A DNA stretch of 64,000 bases from NaphS2 sp964588535 (GTDB lineage: Bacteria > Desulfobacterota > DSM-4660 > Desulfatiglandales > Desulfatiglandaceae): the NCBI GenBank assembly GCA_964588535.1, contig CAZPQA010000002.1:1-64000 (forward strand). Reading direction: 5' to 3'. The notes beneath the pieces are model-generated. The model saw only the letters and a program-made list of their open reading frames with translations. It searched no databases and was not told where the DNA came from. Positions 44,277-53,107 of this stretch are shown here, one piece after another. Each line of letters opens with the position of its first letter. Within the stretch, counting starts at the first letter, position 1. The translations under genes were made by a program, and so were the position numbers.

Positions 44277-44861
44277 ATGGAAGAAATCGTCAAAAAAATT
44301 CATACTGATTCCCAATCCGTCACAAAAACCTTTATTGAAACCCATGCGGCCCGCCTCATCACGTTTTCCGAGAAAATCGCATCGGCATTCTTAAGGGACC
44401 GGAAGCTGCTCATCTGTGGCAATGGGGGAAGCGCCGCGGATGCTCAACATATGGCCGCGGAGTTTGTGAACCGCTTTCAGCTTGAGCGCCCTCCCCTTCC
44501 GGCTATGGCTTTGACAACAGACACCTCAGTGATTACCAGTATCGGAAATGATTACACCTTTGAAGAGGTTTTTTCCAAGCAGGTGAAGGCCCTGGGGGTT
44601 GAAGGGGATGTTCTGCTCGCCATCAGCACCAGCGGTAATTCGCCAAATGTGGTTTCCGCCGTTAAAGTTGCCCGAAAGCAGGGGTTGTATACCGCCGCAC
44701 TACTGGGAAAAGACGGGGGAGAGATAAGCAAAATGGTGGATATGCCCCTGGTTGTTGCCTGCCATGTCACGGCCCGCACCCAGGAGGCCCATATTCTGGC
44801 CGAACATGTAATCTGCCACCTGGTAGACTACATCCTGTTTCAAAAACATCTTGAGGAATAA
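44277..44861 (+). CDS. gmhA: Phosphoheptose isomerase (SIS domain)
   Basis: This 194-residue SIS-domain protein has GNGGSAADAQHMAAEFVNRF (about 44-63), with the zinc/substrate His, then ISTSGNSPNVVSAVK and a C-terminal EHVICHLVDY helix. GmhA converts sedoheptulose-7-phosphate to heptose phosphate for the LPS inner core, so the organism probably makes heptose-containing LPS. The ATG lies three bases after the selA stop. Other heptose genes are not in the window. Confidence 0.94.
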   Translation: MEEIVKKIHTDSQSVTKTFIETHAARLITFSEKIASAFLRDRKLLICGNGGSAADAQHMAAEFVNRFQLERPPLPAMALTTDTSVITSIGNDYTFEEVFSKQVKALGVEGDVLLAISTSGNSPNVVSAVKVARKQGLYTAALLGKDGGEISKMVDMPLVVACHVTARTQEAHILAEHVICHLVDYILFQKHLEE

Positions 44862-44895
44862 AGCAGAACAGGCTTTCCGGGAAACAGAATAACCC

Positions 44896-45858
44896 ATGAC
44901 TAAAACCACACCCCTTTCATTTGACCGCATCCAATCGTATCCCCTGAAAGATAGAAACAGCAAGGTGGACACCCATGATTTCGCCCGGGCATGGTCTCCC
45001 GGTAGTTCCATGGGCGCGTGGCTGAAAAACCTGCCCGACATTCTGGCGGCGAAAGATCTTCTGATCATTCGGGACCGAATGGTGGATACTTTCTTCAAAC
45101 AAAGAAAGACCATTTTGGCCATGGGGGCCCACCCCATTAAGGTGGGGCTCAACCCTGTCATCATTGACCTGTTGGAGCGGGGGATTATCAGTGCCTTGGC
45201 CATGAACGGCGCCTGCATCATCCATGATGCCGAACTGGCCATGGCCGGAAAAACATCCGAGGATGTGGCGGCTGAAATCGGCAAGGGGAGCTTCGGCATG
45301 GCCGAAGAAACCGGTCGTTATCTGAATCTGGCCATGGCCGAAGGTGCTGAAAAAGGGTTGGGTCTGGGGGAATCAGTAGGTAACATGCTGCTGAAAGAAA
45401 AATTTCCCTATAACCGTCACAGCCTTCTGGCGCGTGCCCGCGAACTGGATATCCCCGTGACCGTTCACGTGGCCATGGGAACGGATATCATCCATTTTCA
45501 TCCCCTCGCAAACGGCGCACATATCGGCAGCACTTCCCATCTCGATTTTCGCATTTTCTGCCGCCTTGTTTCAGAGCTCAACAAAGGGGTTCTCATTAAC
45601 CTGGGCTCTGCGGTAATTCTGCCTGAGGTCTTTCTGAAGGCGCTCAGCGTCGCACGCAACCTGGGGCACAGGGTCAGAAACATCACCACCGTGAACATGG
45701 ATTTTATTCGACAATATCGTCCCATGACCAACGTGGTTCACCGACCCACACTGGACGGCGGAAAAGGGTTCAGTCTGGTGGGGCATCACGAAATCATGTT
45801 TCCTCTCCTGGCGGCGGCAGTCATCGAAGGGATAGAAGAGAAGAAGGGAAAAGGATAA
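44896..45858 (+). CDS. Conserved protein with deoxyhypusine-synthase-like features
   Basis: This 320-residue protein is not one I can name with certainty. Its motifs ILAMGAHPIKVGLNPVIIDL, ALAMNGACIIHDAELAMAG and GSFGMAEETGRYLN recall the NAD-binding loops of the deoxyhypusine synthase superfamily. The later VHVAMGTDIIHFHP and INLGSAVILPEVFLKAL fit a Rossmann-type half. Bacteria lack hypusine, so a different substrate is likely. From memory, homologues occur beside gmhA in other Desulfobacterota, suggesting envelope-sugar metabolism, but this is context only. The FmdB gene follows four bases later. Confidence 0.6.
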   Translation: MTKTTPLSFDRIQSYPLKDRNSKVDTHDFARAWSPGSSMGAWLKNLPDILAAKDLLIIRDRMVDTFFKQRKTILAMGAHPIKVGLNPVIIDLLERGIISALAMNGACIIHDAELAMAGKTSEDVAAEIGKGSFGMAEETGRYLNLAMAEGAEKGLGLGESVGNMLLKEKFPYNRHSLLARARELDIPVTVHVAMGTDIIHFHPLANGAHIGSTSHLDFRIFCRLVSELNKGVLINLGSAVILPEVFLKALSVARNLGHRVRNITTVNMDFIRQYRPMTNVVHRPTLDGGKGFSLVGHHEIMFPLLAAAVIEGIEEKKGKG

Positions 45859-45862
45859 GACA

Positions 45863-46102
45863 ATGCCCATATACGAATACAAATGTAAAGATTGCGACGA
45901 GGAATTCGAAGCCCTTGTCTTTCGAAGCGACGAGATAGTGCCCTGCCCCGGCTGCAAATGTGAAAATATCAAACGGTTGATGTCCGCATGCGGTTTCAAA
46001 ACCGGCGGAGCTTCCGATTCGGGGGACAGCTACAGCGCGCCTTCAAGCGGATCATCCGGTTGTGCGGGATGCGCCGCCACCAACTGCAGCACCTGCCACT
46101 GA
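45863..46102 (+). CDS. FmdB-family zinc-ribbon protein
   Basis: This 79-residue protein starts PIYEYKCKDCDEEFEALV and continues PCPGCKCENIKRLMS, giving the CxxC...CxxC zinc ribbon of FmdB-type regulators. A Ser/Gly-rich tail ends with more cysteines (GCAGCAATNCSTC). The family is small and widespread; a regulatory or metal-handling role is assumed. It lies between the deoxyhypusine-synthase-like gene and ispF. Confidence 0.9.
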   Translation: MPIYEYKCKDCDEEFEALVFRSDEIVPCPGCKCENIKRLMSACGFKTGGASDSGDSYSAPSSGSSGCAGCAATNCSTCH

Positions 46103-46132
46103 CATATTGGAACGGGTCCTGGAGGAAAAAAT

Positions 46133-46627
46133 TTGATCAGAATCGGCTTTGGATATGATGTGCACGCCCTGGTGGAAGACCGGAAACTCATCCTCGGGGG
46201 CGTGGAAATTCCTCATTCGAGCGGCTTGAAAGGGCATTCCGATGCGGATGTGCTGATTCATGCCATTATGGACGCCGTTTTGGGAGCGCTCGGGTTGGGG
46301 GATATCGGTCAGCATTTTCCGGACACAGACCCGGCATACAAAGACATCTCGAGCCTGTCCATGCTGGAAACCGTTGTGAGTCTGGCCGAAAAGGAAGGCT
46401 ATGGCCTCAACAACCTGGACTGCACCCTGGTGGCCCAGGCACCCCGAATCGCCCCCTTCCTCCCTGAAATGACGCGAATTCTTTCGAAGGCATTGAATGC
46501 GGCGGCGAGCCGGATCAACATCAAAGCCACGACCAGTGAAGGTCTGGGGTTCTGCGGTAAACGGGAAGGCATGGAAGCCTTTGCCGTGGTGACCCTTTTG
46601 CACAAGGAGACCATAAGTGTCGCTTAA
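46133..46627 (+). CDS. ispF: 2-C-methyl-D-erythritol 2,4-cyclodiphosphate synthase
   Basis: This 164-residue enzyme has the metal-binding DVHAL (residues 9-13), GLKGHSDADVLIHAIMDA and TTSEGLGFCGKREGM, the full IspF motif set. It forms MEcPP in the non-mevalonate isoprenoid pathway. It starts with TTG preceded by GGAGG. ispD is not fused. The 3' end overlaps cysS by 11 bases. Confidence 0.96.
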   Translation: MIRIGFGYDVHALVEDRKLILGGVEIPHSSGLKGHSDADVLIHAIMDAVLGALGLGDIGQHFPDTDPAYKDISSLSMLETVVSLAEKEGYGLNNLDCTLVAQAPRIAPFLPEMTRILSKALNAAASRINIKATTSEGLGFCGKREGMEAFAVVTLLHKETISVA

Positions 46628-48086
46628 ACTATATAACTCAGCTACCCGAAAAAAAGAAACTTTTGAACCCATGGAGGATGGGAAAGTGGGGCTCTATGTC
46701 TGCGGGGTCACGGTGTACGACCTCTGCCATATCGGGCATGCACGCTCCACCATCGTGTTTGACATCCTGGCCCGATATTTTCGCGCCAAGGGCTATGACG
46801 TGACGTATGTCAGAAATTTCACGGACATTGACGATAAAATCATTCAAAGGGCCAACCTGCTCAAAAAAGAGCCCGGGGCCCTGGCCCGGGAATTCATTGA
46901 TGCCTTCTATGAAGACATGGGAAGGCTGGGCGTTTTAAATGCGGACGTGGAGCCCCTGGCAACGGATCATATAGATGGCATGATCGAGATGACAATAACG
47001 CTCATGGACCGGGGCTACGCCTACAAGACGGAAGAGGGCACGGAAGGGGGAGATGTCTATTTTTCGGTGGATTCTTACAAAGGGTATGGCAGCCTCTCGG
47101 GAAGGAACCTGGAGGATATGCGTGCCGGCAGCCGTGTTGCCGTGGATGACAAAAAGAGACACCCCATGGACTTCGTGCTCTGGAAAAGCGCCAAACCGGA
47201 TGAACCCCAATGGCCCAGCCCCTGGGGACCGGGCCGACCGGGCTGGCACCTGGAGTGCTCGGTCATGAGCAACCGATACCTGGGCCCCACTTTTGACATT
47301 CATGGTGGGGGCCGTGATCTTCTTTTCCCCCATCACGAAAATGAGCGGGCCCAGTCCATGTGCGCCAATGAGGGAGAATTCGCCCGCTACTGGGTTCACA
47401 ACGGTTTTGTCACCGTTGAATCAGAAAAAATGTCCAAATCCCTGGGGAATTTCCTGACCATACGGGATGCCCTTAAATTGTATCATCCCGAAGTACTCAG
47501 GCTTTTCCTCCTGTCCAAACAATACCGGAGCCCCCTGGATTTCTCCAAAAAGGATGTGGCGGGGCTTCAAACCGGGCTGGTGCGCATTTACCGCACCCTT
47601 CAACGGCTAAACGAGCTCCTGGGGCCGGATGATGGAGGAAAAATTTCATCCAACAGCGTTTCAGATGGCTCGGGTGAATTTTTTGAAAAATTCTGCGAGA
47701 TGATGGACGACGACCTGAACACCGCCGGCGCACTGGGTCTGATCTTTGAAAAGGTCCGGGAAATAAACCGGCTCATGGACCCGGACGATGAGGGATCCAT
47801 TTCCGAAGATACGCTCAACCGCTTGAAGAGTGACCGATCCCAGATCCTTCGGGCAGGGAACATTCTGGGGCTGTTCCACGAAGACCCCGCCGAATTTTTT
47901 GAACAGCTGGCCGGGCCTTCAACTGAAGTGAAAAGTGAAGACATCGAAGCCCTGGTGGATAAACGGACCCAGGCCCGGGCCGCCAAAGATTGGGCCGCGT
48001 CTGATGCCATTCGCGACCAGCTGAAGGAGATGGGCGTCATCCTGGAGGACAACCCCCAGGGAACCACCTGGAGACTGGATGTTTAA
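46617..48086 (+). CDS. cysS: Cysteinyl-tRNA synthetase
   Basis: This 489-residue class I synthetase has the HIGH motif in CHIGHARS, zinc ligands including the Cys in VCGVTVYDLC and CSVMS, and KMSKS in EKMSKSLGNF. It charges tRNA-Cys. The GTG start overlaps the ispF stop region, and the 3' end overlaps uvrB by 8 bases, so translation is probably coupled along ispF-cysS-uvrB. All motifs and length are normal. Confidence 0.97.
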   Translation: MSLKLYNSATRKKETFEPMEDGKVGLYVCGVTVYDLCHIGHARSTIVFDILARYFRAKGYDVTYVRNFTDIDDKIIQRANLLKKEPGALAREFIDAFYEDMGRLGVLNADVEPLATDHIDGMIEMTITLMDRGYAYKTEEGTEGGDVYFSVDSYKGYGSLSGRNLEDMRAGSRVAVDDKKRHPMDFVLWKSAKPDEPQWPSPWGPGRPGWHLECSVMSNRYLGPTFDIHGGGRDLLFPHHENERAQSMCANEGEFARYWVHNGFVTVESEKMSKSLGNFLTIRDALKLYHPEVLRLFLLSKQYRSPLDFSKKDVAGLQTGLVRIYRTLQRLNELLGPDDGGKISSNSVSDGSGEFFEKFCEMMDDDLNTAGALGLIFEKVREINRLMDPDDEGSISEDTLNRLKSDRSQILRAGNILGLFHEDPAEFFEQLAGPSTEVKSEDIEALVDKRTQARAAKDWAASDAIRDQLKEMGVILEDNPQGTTWRLDV

Positions 48087-50076
48087 GCTCCAAAGTGATT
48101 TCTCCCCTTGCGGGGATCAACCCCAGGCCATCGACATCCTGGTGGAAGGCATTGAGCGGGGACTGAAACACCAGGTACTCCTGGGCGTGACCGGCTCGGG
48201 AAAAACCTTTACCATGGCCCACGCAATTGCCAGAACCGGAAGAACAACCCTGGTGATCGCCCCCAACAAAACCCTGGCCGCCCAACTGTATAGCGAGCTC
48301 CACAACCTCTTCCCTGAAAACGCAGTCCATTACTTCGTGAGCTATTACGACTACTACCAGCCGGAAGCCTACATTCCACAGTCAGATACTTATATTCAGA
48401 AAGACTCCCATATCAACGATCAGATCGACAAGATGCGCCACGCCGCCACACGGGCGCTCCTGGACCGGGACGATGTGATCATCGTGGCGAGCGTCTCCTG
48501 CATTTACGGCCTCGGGTCGCCTGAAACCTACTACGACATGCTCCTCTATCTTGAAACGGGAGGTACCATCTCAAGAGAAGACGCCGTAAAAAAACTGGTG
48601 GAGATCCAGTATGAACGGGGCGATATGGACTTCTACCGGGGCCGCTTTCGCGTGCGGGGGGACGTGCTGGACATCTACCCCGTCCATGAAGAGGACCGGG
48701 CCGTGCGGGTCCATTTCTTCGGCGACCAGGTGGAAGCCATCCAGGAAATCGATCCATTGACCGGGAAAGCCGTTCGGGGTCTCAACCGCATTGCCGTTTA
48801 CCCGGCCACCCATTATGTCACCACCACGGACATACGTGACCGCGCCGTGGAACAGATCAAACTGGAGTTGACCCGGCATCTGGCGGTTCTGCAAAGCGAA
48901 CATAAACTCCTGGAAGCCCAGCGGCTGGAGGAACGTACCCGGTTTGATCTGGAAATGATGGCGGAGCTGGGGTACTGCCACGGCATTGAAAATTACTCCC
49001 GTCACCTGACGGGCCGGTCAGCCGGCGAGCCGCCCCCCACCCTTCTGGACTATTTCCCCGGGAATTTCCTCATGATCATTGATGAAAGCCACATTACCAT
49101 CCCCCAGCTGCACGGCATGTACCGGGGCGACCGGTCCCGCAAGGAAACCCTGGTGAGATATGGCTTCAGGCTTCCGTCGGCCCTGGACAACCGGCCCCTT
49201 CAGTTCGAAGAATTCGAATCCCGGTTAAGCCAGGTGGTTTATGTGTCGGCCACTCCCGGCCCCTATGAGCTGGATCACACCGAGTCCACCGTGGAACAGA
49301 TCATTCGGCCCACGGGCCTGGTGGACCCCGAAATTGAGGTCAGGCCAGCCGAGAATCAGGTGGACGACCTGCTGGAGTGGATCCGGGACCGGGTGACCCG
49401 CAATGAAAGGGTCCTGGTGACCACCCTCACCAAGCGCATGGCTGAGGACCTCAGCGAATACTATGCGGAACTGGACATCCGGGTCCGTTACATGCACTCG
49501 GATATCAAGACCCTGGAACGTATCGAAATCATTCGGGACCTGCGCATGGGATTTTTTGACGTGCTGGTGGGGATCAACCTGCTTCGGGAAGGACTCGATA
49601 TTCCGGAGGTATCCCTGGTGGCCATACTGGATGCGGACAAGGAAGGTTTTTTAAGATCCGAAAGATCCCTCATCCAGACCTGCGGCAGGGCATCCAGAAA
49701 CGTGAACGGTGCCGTGATTTTCTATGCCGACCGCATCACCGGGTCCATGAGACGGGCCATGGACGAAAGCAGCCGGCGCCGTCTGCTTCAATTGCAGTAC
49801 AACCGCGAACACGGTCTCACCCCCGAAACCATCCGCAAAGAAATCGACACCCTCCTGGGCTCCCCTTATGAAGCGGATTACGTGACGGTTCCCATGGCCG
49901 AAGAAGAGGAGGCGCTCTACTTTACACCGGACCAGATGGAAGAGGTCATTGAAGAGTTAAAGGGCAAGATGAGTAAGGCGGCGAAAAACCTGGCTTTTGA
50001 AGAAGCCGCCACGTTTCGGGACCGCATTAAAGAACTGGAGCGGCAGGAGCTGGAAATGCTGGAGGGTGAAAGGTGA
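48079..50076 (+). CDS. uvrB: Excinuclease ABC subunit B
   Basis: This 665-residue protein has Walker A GVTGSGKT near residue 38 and the DNA-clamping beta-hairpin region YYDYYQPEAYIPQSDTY. Helicase motifs run through IIDESHITIPQ and QTCGRASRN, and the C-terminal UVR motif (LAFEEAATFRDRIKELE) contacts UvrC. It is the damage-verification subunit of nucleotide excision repair. It overlaps cysS and rlmB by a few bases and sits inside the selA operon. Confidence 0.97.
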   Translation: MFKLQSDFSPCGDQPQAIDILVEGIERGLKHQVLLGVTGSGKTFTMAHAIARTGRTTLVIAPNKTLAAQLYSELHNLFPENAVHYFVSYYDYYQPEAYIPQSDTYIQKDSHINDQIDKMRHAATRALLDRDDVIIVASVSCIYGLGSPETYYDMLLYLETGGTISREDAVKKLVEIQYERGDMDFYRGRFRVRGDVLDIYPVHEEDRAVRVHFFGDQVEAIQEIDPLTGKAVRGLNRIAVYPATHYVTTTDIRDRAVEQIKLELTRHLAVLQSEHKLLEAQRLEERTRFDLEMMAELGYCHGIENYSRHLTGRSAGEPPPTLLDYFPGNFLMIIDESHITIPQLHGMYRGDRSRKETLVRYGFRLPSALDNRPLQFEEFESRLSQVVYVSATPGPYELDHTESTVEQIIRPTGLVDPEIEVRPAENQVDDLLEWIRDRVTRNERVLVTTLTKRMAEDLSEYYAELDIRVRYMHSDIKTLERIEIIRDLRMGFFDVLVGINLLREGLDIPEVSLVAILDADKEGFLRSERSLIQTCGRASRNVNGAVIFYADRITGSMRRAMDESSRRRLLQLQYNREHGLTPETIRKEIDTLLGSPYEADYVTVPMAEEEEALYFTPDQMEEVIEELKGKMSKAAKNLAFEEAATFRDRIKELERQELEMLEGER

Positions 50077-50918
50077 AAGGGGAAAGGGCAAAAGGGAAAG
50101 CCAAAAGCTCAAAGCAAAAGATACACCCCCCCCAACAGGGAAACAACCCCAAACAAAAGGCCCGGCAGGATCGGAATTGTTTTATCCCCGGATTTCACGC
50201 GGTCAGGGAAACGCTTAAAGATCAAAAAAGCACCTTGCAGGAAATCTGGATCACCAAGGGGAAATCATCTGCCCGAACAGAAGAAATTCTCACCCTTGCA
50301 ACAGCCAAAAACATTCCTGTTTACTTTAAACAAGAACATTATTTATCCGATATTTTTGATAAAATATCCCACCAAGGAATTGTGGGGGTCCTAAAGGATT
50401 TTGCCTATGCCGAATGGCAACAGGTGTTGCGCCATTCCCTTCAAGAAGGCGCATCGGCCCTTCTCCTGGCGGCAGACCACATCACCGATCCGGGAAACCT
50501 GGGGGCGCTTATTCGTACCTCAGCCTTCTTTGGCGCTCATGGTCTGATTTTGCCCAAAGACCGGTCGGCCGGGATCACCGCCGCCGCGCTGAAGCGCGCA
50601 TCCGGAGCGCATGTTAAACTCCCCGTGGTCCGGGTCACCAACCTGGGGCGTGCCCTCGATGAACTGTCGGAAAAGGGGTTGTGGATCATCGGGGCCGCGG
50701 GAGAGGCGGCATTGTCCATTTACGATTTTGACTGGAAGCGCCCCCTGGTTCTGGTTCTCGGCGGCGAACAGAAAGGCCTCAGCCCATCCATCCGCAAACG
50801 ATGCCACCAACTGGTGGGAATTCCATCTCCCGGCGGCGTGGAATCCCTCAACATATCCGTTGCCGGGGGCACCATCCTGTCCGAGATATGCCGGCAGAGA
50901 CATTTTAGAAAAGTGTAA
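50073..50918 (+). CDS. rlmB: 23S rRNA 2'-O-methyltransferase, RlmB/TrmH family
   Basis: This 281-residue protein has an N-terminal substrate-binding region (FIPGFHAVRETLKDQ), then the SPOUT knot: LLLAADHITDPGNLGALIR, LVLVLGGEQKGL and NISVAGGTILSEICRQR. Motifs match RlmB-type enzymes that methylate the 2'-O of a 23S rRNA guanosine (Gm2251 in E. coli), though the exact target could differ. The first 35 residues are Lys/Gln-rich, from a purine-rich stretch, and the true start may lie later (for example near residue 36). It overlaps uvrB by 4 bases. Confidence 0.88.
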   Translation: MKGERAKGKAKSSKQKIHPPQQGNNPKQKARQDRNCFIPGFHAVRETLKDQKSTLQEIWITKGKSSARTEEILTLATAKNIPVYFKQEHYLSDIFDKISHQGIVGVLKDFAYAEWQQVLRHSLQEGASALLLAADHITDPGNLGALIRTSAFFGAHGLILPKDRSAGITAAALKRASGAHVKLPVVRVTNLGRALDELSEKGLWIIGAAGEAALSIYDFDWKRPLVLVLGGEQKGLSPSIRKRCHQLVGIPSPGGVESLNISVAGGTILSEICRQRHFRKV

Positions 50919-50990
50919 CCCGGGAAAGGGGCGGCCCCGGCATCGTGCAGCCCTGTCACAGACAGCGCGAACAACCTGAAAGGGAACAGC

Positions 50991-52235
50991 ATGATCAGGG
51001 AAAAAGCCTCCATCGCGGTTTTGGGAACCTTTGATTCCAAAGGGGAAGAGCATCAGTTTCTAGAGACCCGGATTCAGGAAAGGGGTTGCCGGGCCATGAC
51101 CATCAATGTGGGGACCGGACGACCTCCGTCCCGCCCCGTCCACGTGGATTTTTACGGGGAATTGAAGGATGAGGAAAAAGAACTTTCCAGGGACCAGGCC
51201 ATTGCCGAGGTTATATCCCGGGCCAAGACCCGGGTCCGGCGGCTCCACGCAAACGGCGGGATTTCAGGCATTATTTCCGCGGGAGGCGGGACCGGGACCT
51301 ACATCTGCACCAGTATCATGCGCGTACTTCCCCTGGGGGTCCCCAAAGTCATGGTCTCCACCGTGGCCTCACGGGATATGTCGGAAGTGGTGGGCACAAA
51401 GGACATCACCATGATGCACAGCGTATCGGATATCCTGGGCATCAACAGCGTCACCGGCCGAATCCTGGACAACGCGGCCGGCGCCGTCTGCGGCATGGTG
51501 AACGACCGGTGGCAGGCCGGTTCCGCGAAGAAACGCGTGGCTCTCAGCTTTTTCGGATTCATCACCCGCGCTGCCGAAAACGTCAGGGAACGGCTGGAAA
51601 ACCTGGGATACGAGGTGATCCCCTTCCACGCCAACGGAACCGGCGGCATGGCCATGATGGAACTGGCCGGCGAAGGATATTTTGACGGTATCCTGGATCT
51701 GGCCACCCACGAACTGGCCGACGCGCTCATGGACGGGTATTGCGGCGCCATCGGGGAAAACAGGTTTGAACCGGTTCCGGGGCCGCCAGTGCCGCGCCTC
51801 ACGGTGCCGGGGGGCATGGACTGTATCGTGCTGGAATTTACGCGGGACAATATCCCGCCGCCATTCCGCGACCGTCAGATATTCTTCTACGATTTCCGTT
51901 CCGCCATCCGCGTCAATGCCGGGGAATCCCGACTGCTGGCCGCTCAGCTGTCGGAAAAGCTCAACATGGACCCCGGAAACGTTCGCGTCCTCATACCGAT
52001 TAGAGGAATGTCCGAGGCCGATGAGGAAAACGCACCCCTCCATAACCCCGCCGCCGGGCAGGCGTTCATAAACGCGTTCAGGGGCGGCCTCGCCCCGGGG
52101 ATAGACGTTGAAACGGCCGACCTGCATATTAACGACCCGCTGTTCGCGGAACGGGCTGCCTCGGTCATGGACGAAATGATCAAAACCGCCGAAAGGACCC
52201 CGCCCCCGCGTGGCGACGTAAAAGCGGCTGCGTGA
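50991..52235 (+). CDS. Tm-1-like ATP-binding domain protein (UPF0261)
   Basis: This 414-residue protein has SIAVLGTFDSKGEEHQFLE at the start and AGGGTGTYICTSIMRVLPLG with a VGTKDITMMHSVSDILGIN loop, the hallmarks of the Tm-1-like/UPF0261 family. The fold binds ATP in the tomato Tm-1 protein; its bacterial role is unsettled and may be catabolic. The gene starts after a 72-base gap from rlmB and ends one base before the convergent MscS-type gene, so no room for a separate terminator exists. Confidence 0.92.
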   Translation: MIREKASIAVLGTFDSKGEEHQFLETRIQERGCRAMTINVGTGRPPSRPVHVDFYGELKDEEKELSRDQAIAEVISRAKTRVRRLHANGGISGIISAGGGTGTYICTSIMRVLPLGVPKVMVSTVASRDMSEVVGTKDITMMHSVSDILGINSVTGRILDNAAGAVCGMVNDRWQAGSAKKRVALSFFGFITRAAENVRERLENLGYEVIPFHANGTGGMAMMELAGEGYFDGILDLATHELADALMDGYCGAIGENRFEPVPGPPVPRLTVPGGMDCIVLEFTRDNIPPPFRDRQIFFYDFRSAIRVNAGESRLLAAQLSEKLNMDPGNVRVLIPIRGMSEADEENAPLHNPAAGQAFINAFRGGLAPGIDVETADLHINDPLFAERAASVMDEMIKTAERTPPPRGDVKAAA

Positions 52236-53081
52236 TCACTGTCCCGACGGCCCTTCGGAAATTTCATGGACCCCGCGGTCCGGCATTTCATCGATCTCCA
52301 GACGGGGCGACGCCATTCGAACACCCTCCTCGTCAAACCGGGCCATGATTTTCTCGTTGAGTCCCCAGCGGCCCACCAGGGCATACTTCTTTTCCACCCA
52401 GAACCGGGCCTTCATCTCCATGTAACCCGGGGCGAATTTGTCGATGACCACCCGGGGTACGGGTTTTTCCTGAACGATTTCAGATTCTTTCAGGATTTCT
52501 CCCACAATCCCCTTTACCTTTCCCACATCCGCATCATAGGGGATAAAGAAGTTGATATCCAGGCGGCGCTTGGGCCTGAGACTGGTATTGATCACCTGAT
52601 CGTTCAACACCTTGTGGTTGGGGATATAGACCACTTTTCCGTCGAAAGTCCGAAGCCTCGTATGCATGACCGAGATGAGATCCACCTTGCCCATGGTACC
52701 GCCGATCCCGACCACATCGCCTTTCTTGAGGGGCAGCTTGGGGATATACGGTTTGGCGATGACAAAGGCCGCTATAGCCACCATCACGATAACCATAATC
52801 ACCCTGAAAAGAAGGGCGGCCGGAAATCCGATGAAGTTCAGAACCACCAGGGCGCCCACCAGAAGCACCAGGATGTGGAGACCGGTCACCGAATAGGCGG
52901 CCCTTCGCTCGGGCATTCCCCCTTTGACCAGAAGGGAGGCCACAAATTTCCCCAGATATTTCACCAGGACCAACAAAATAATCAGCAGAATCATGCCCTT
53001 GACCACCATGGGACCCAATTCACCGCCCACTTTGCTGATCTGATCTACATAATCGGTCATGCCCAAAGATACATTATTCAT
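52236..53081 (-). CDS. Small-conductance mechanosensitive channel (MscS family)
   Basis: This 281-residue protein has three predicted membrane helices (about 27-50, 65-90 and the pore-lining TM3 starting near 90). The MscS beta domain follows with KKGDVVGIGGTMGKVDLISVMHTRLRTFDGKVVYIPN. Its length and order match small MscS channels that release solutes on hypo-osmotic shock. TM3 is less Gly/Ala-rich than in E. coli MscS, so gating may differ. It converges with the UPF0261 gene and lies downstream of copA. Confidence 0.92.
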   Translation of the reverse strand: MNNVSLGMTDYVDQISKVGGELGPMVVKGMILLIILLVLVKYLGKFVASLLVKGGMPERRAAYSVTGLHILVLLVGALVVLNFIGFPAALLFRVIMVIVMVAIAAFVIAKPYIPKLPLKKGDVVGIGGTMGKVDLISVMHTRLRTFDGKVVYIPNHKVLNDQVINTSLRPKRRLDINFFIPYDADVGKVKGIVGEILKESEIVQEKPVPRVVIDKFAPGYMEMKARFWVEKKYALVGRWGLNEKIMARFDEEGVRMASPRLEIDEMPDRGVHEISEGPSGQ

Positions 53082-53107
53082 GGTACACCTCCATTTCCAT
53101 TTTTGAG

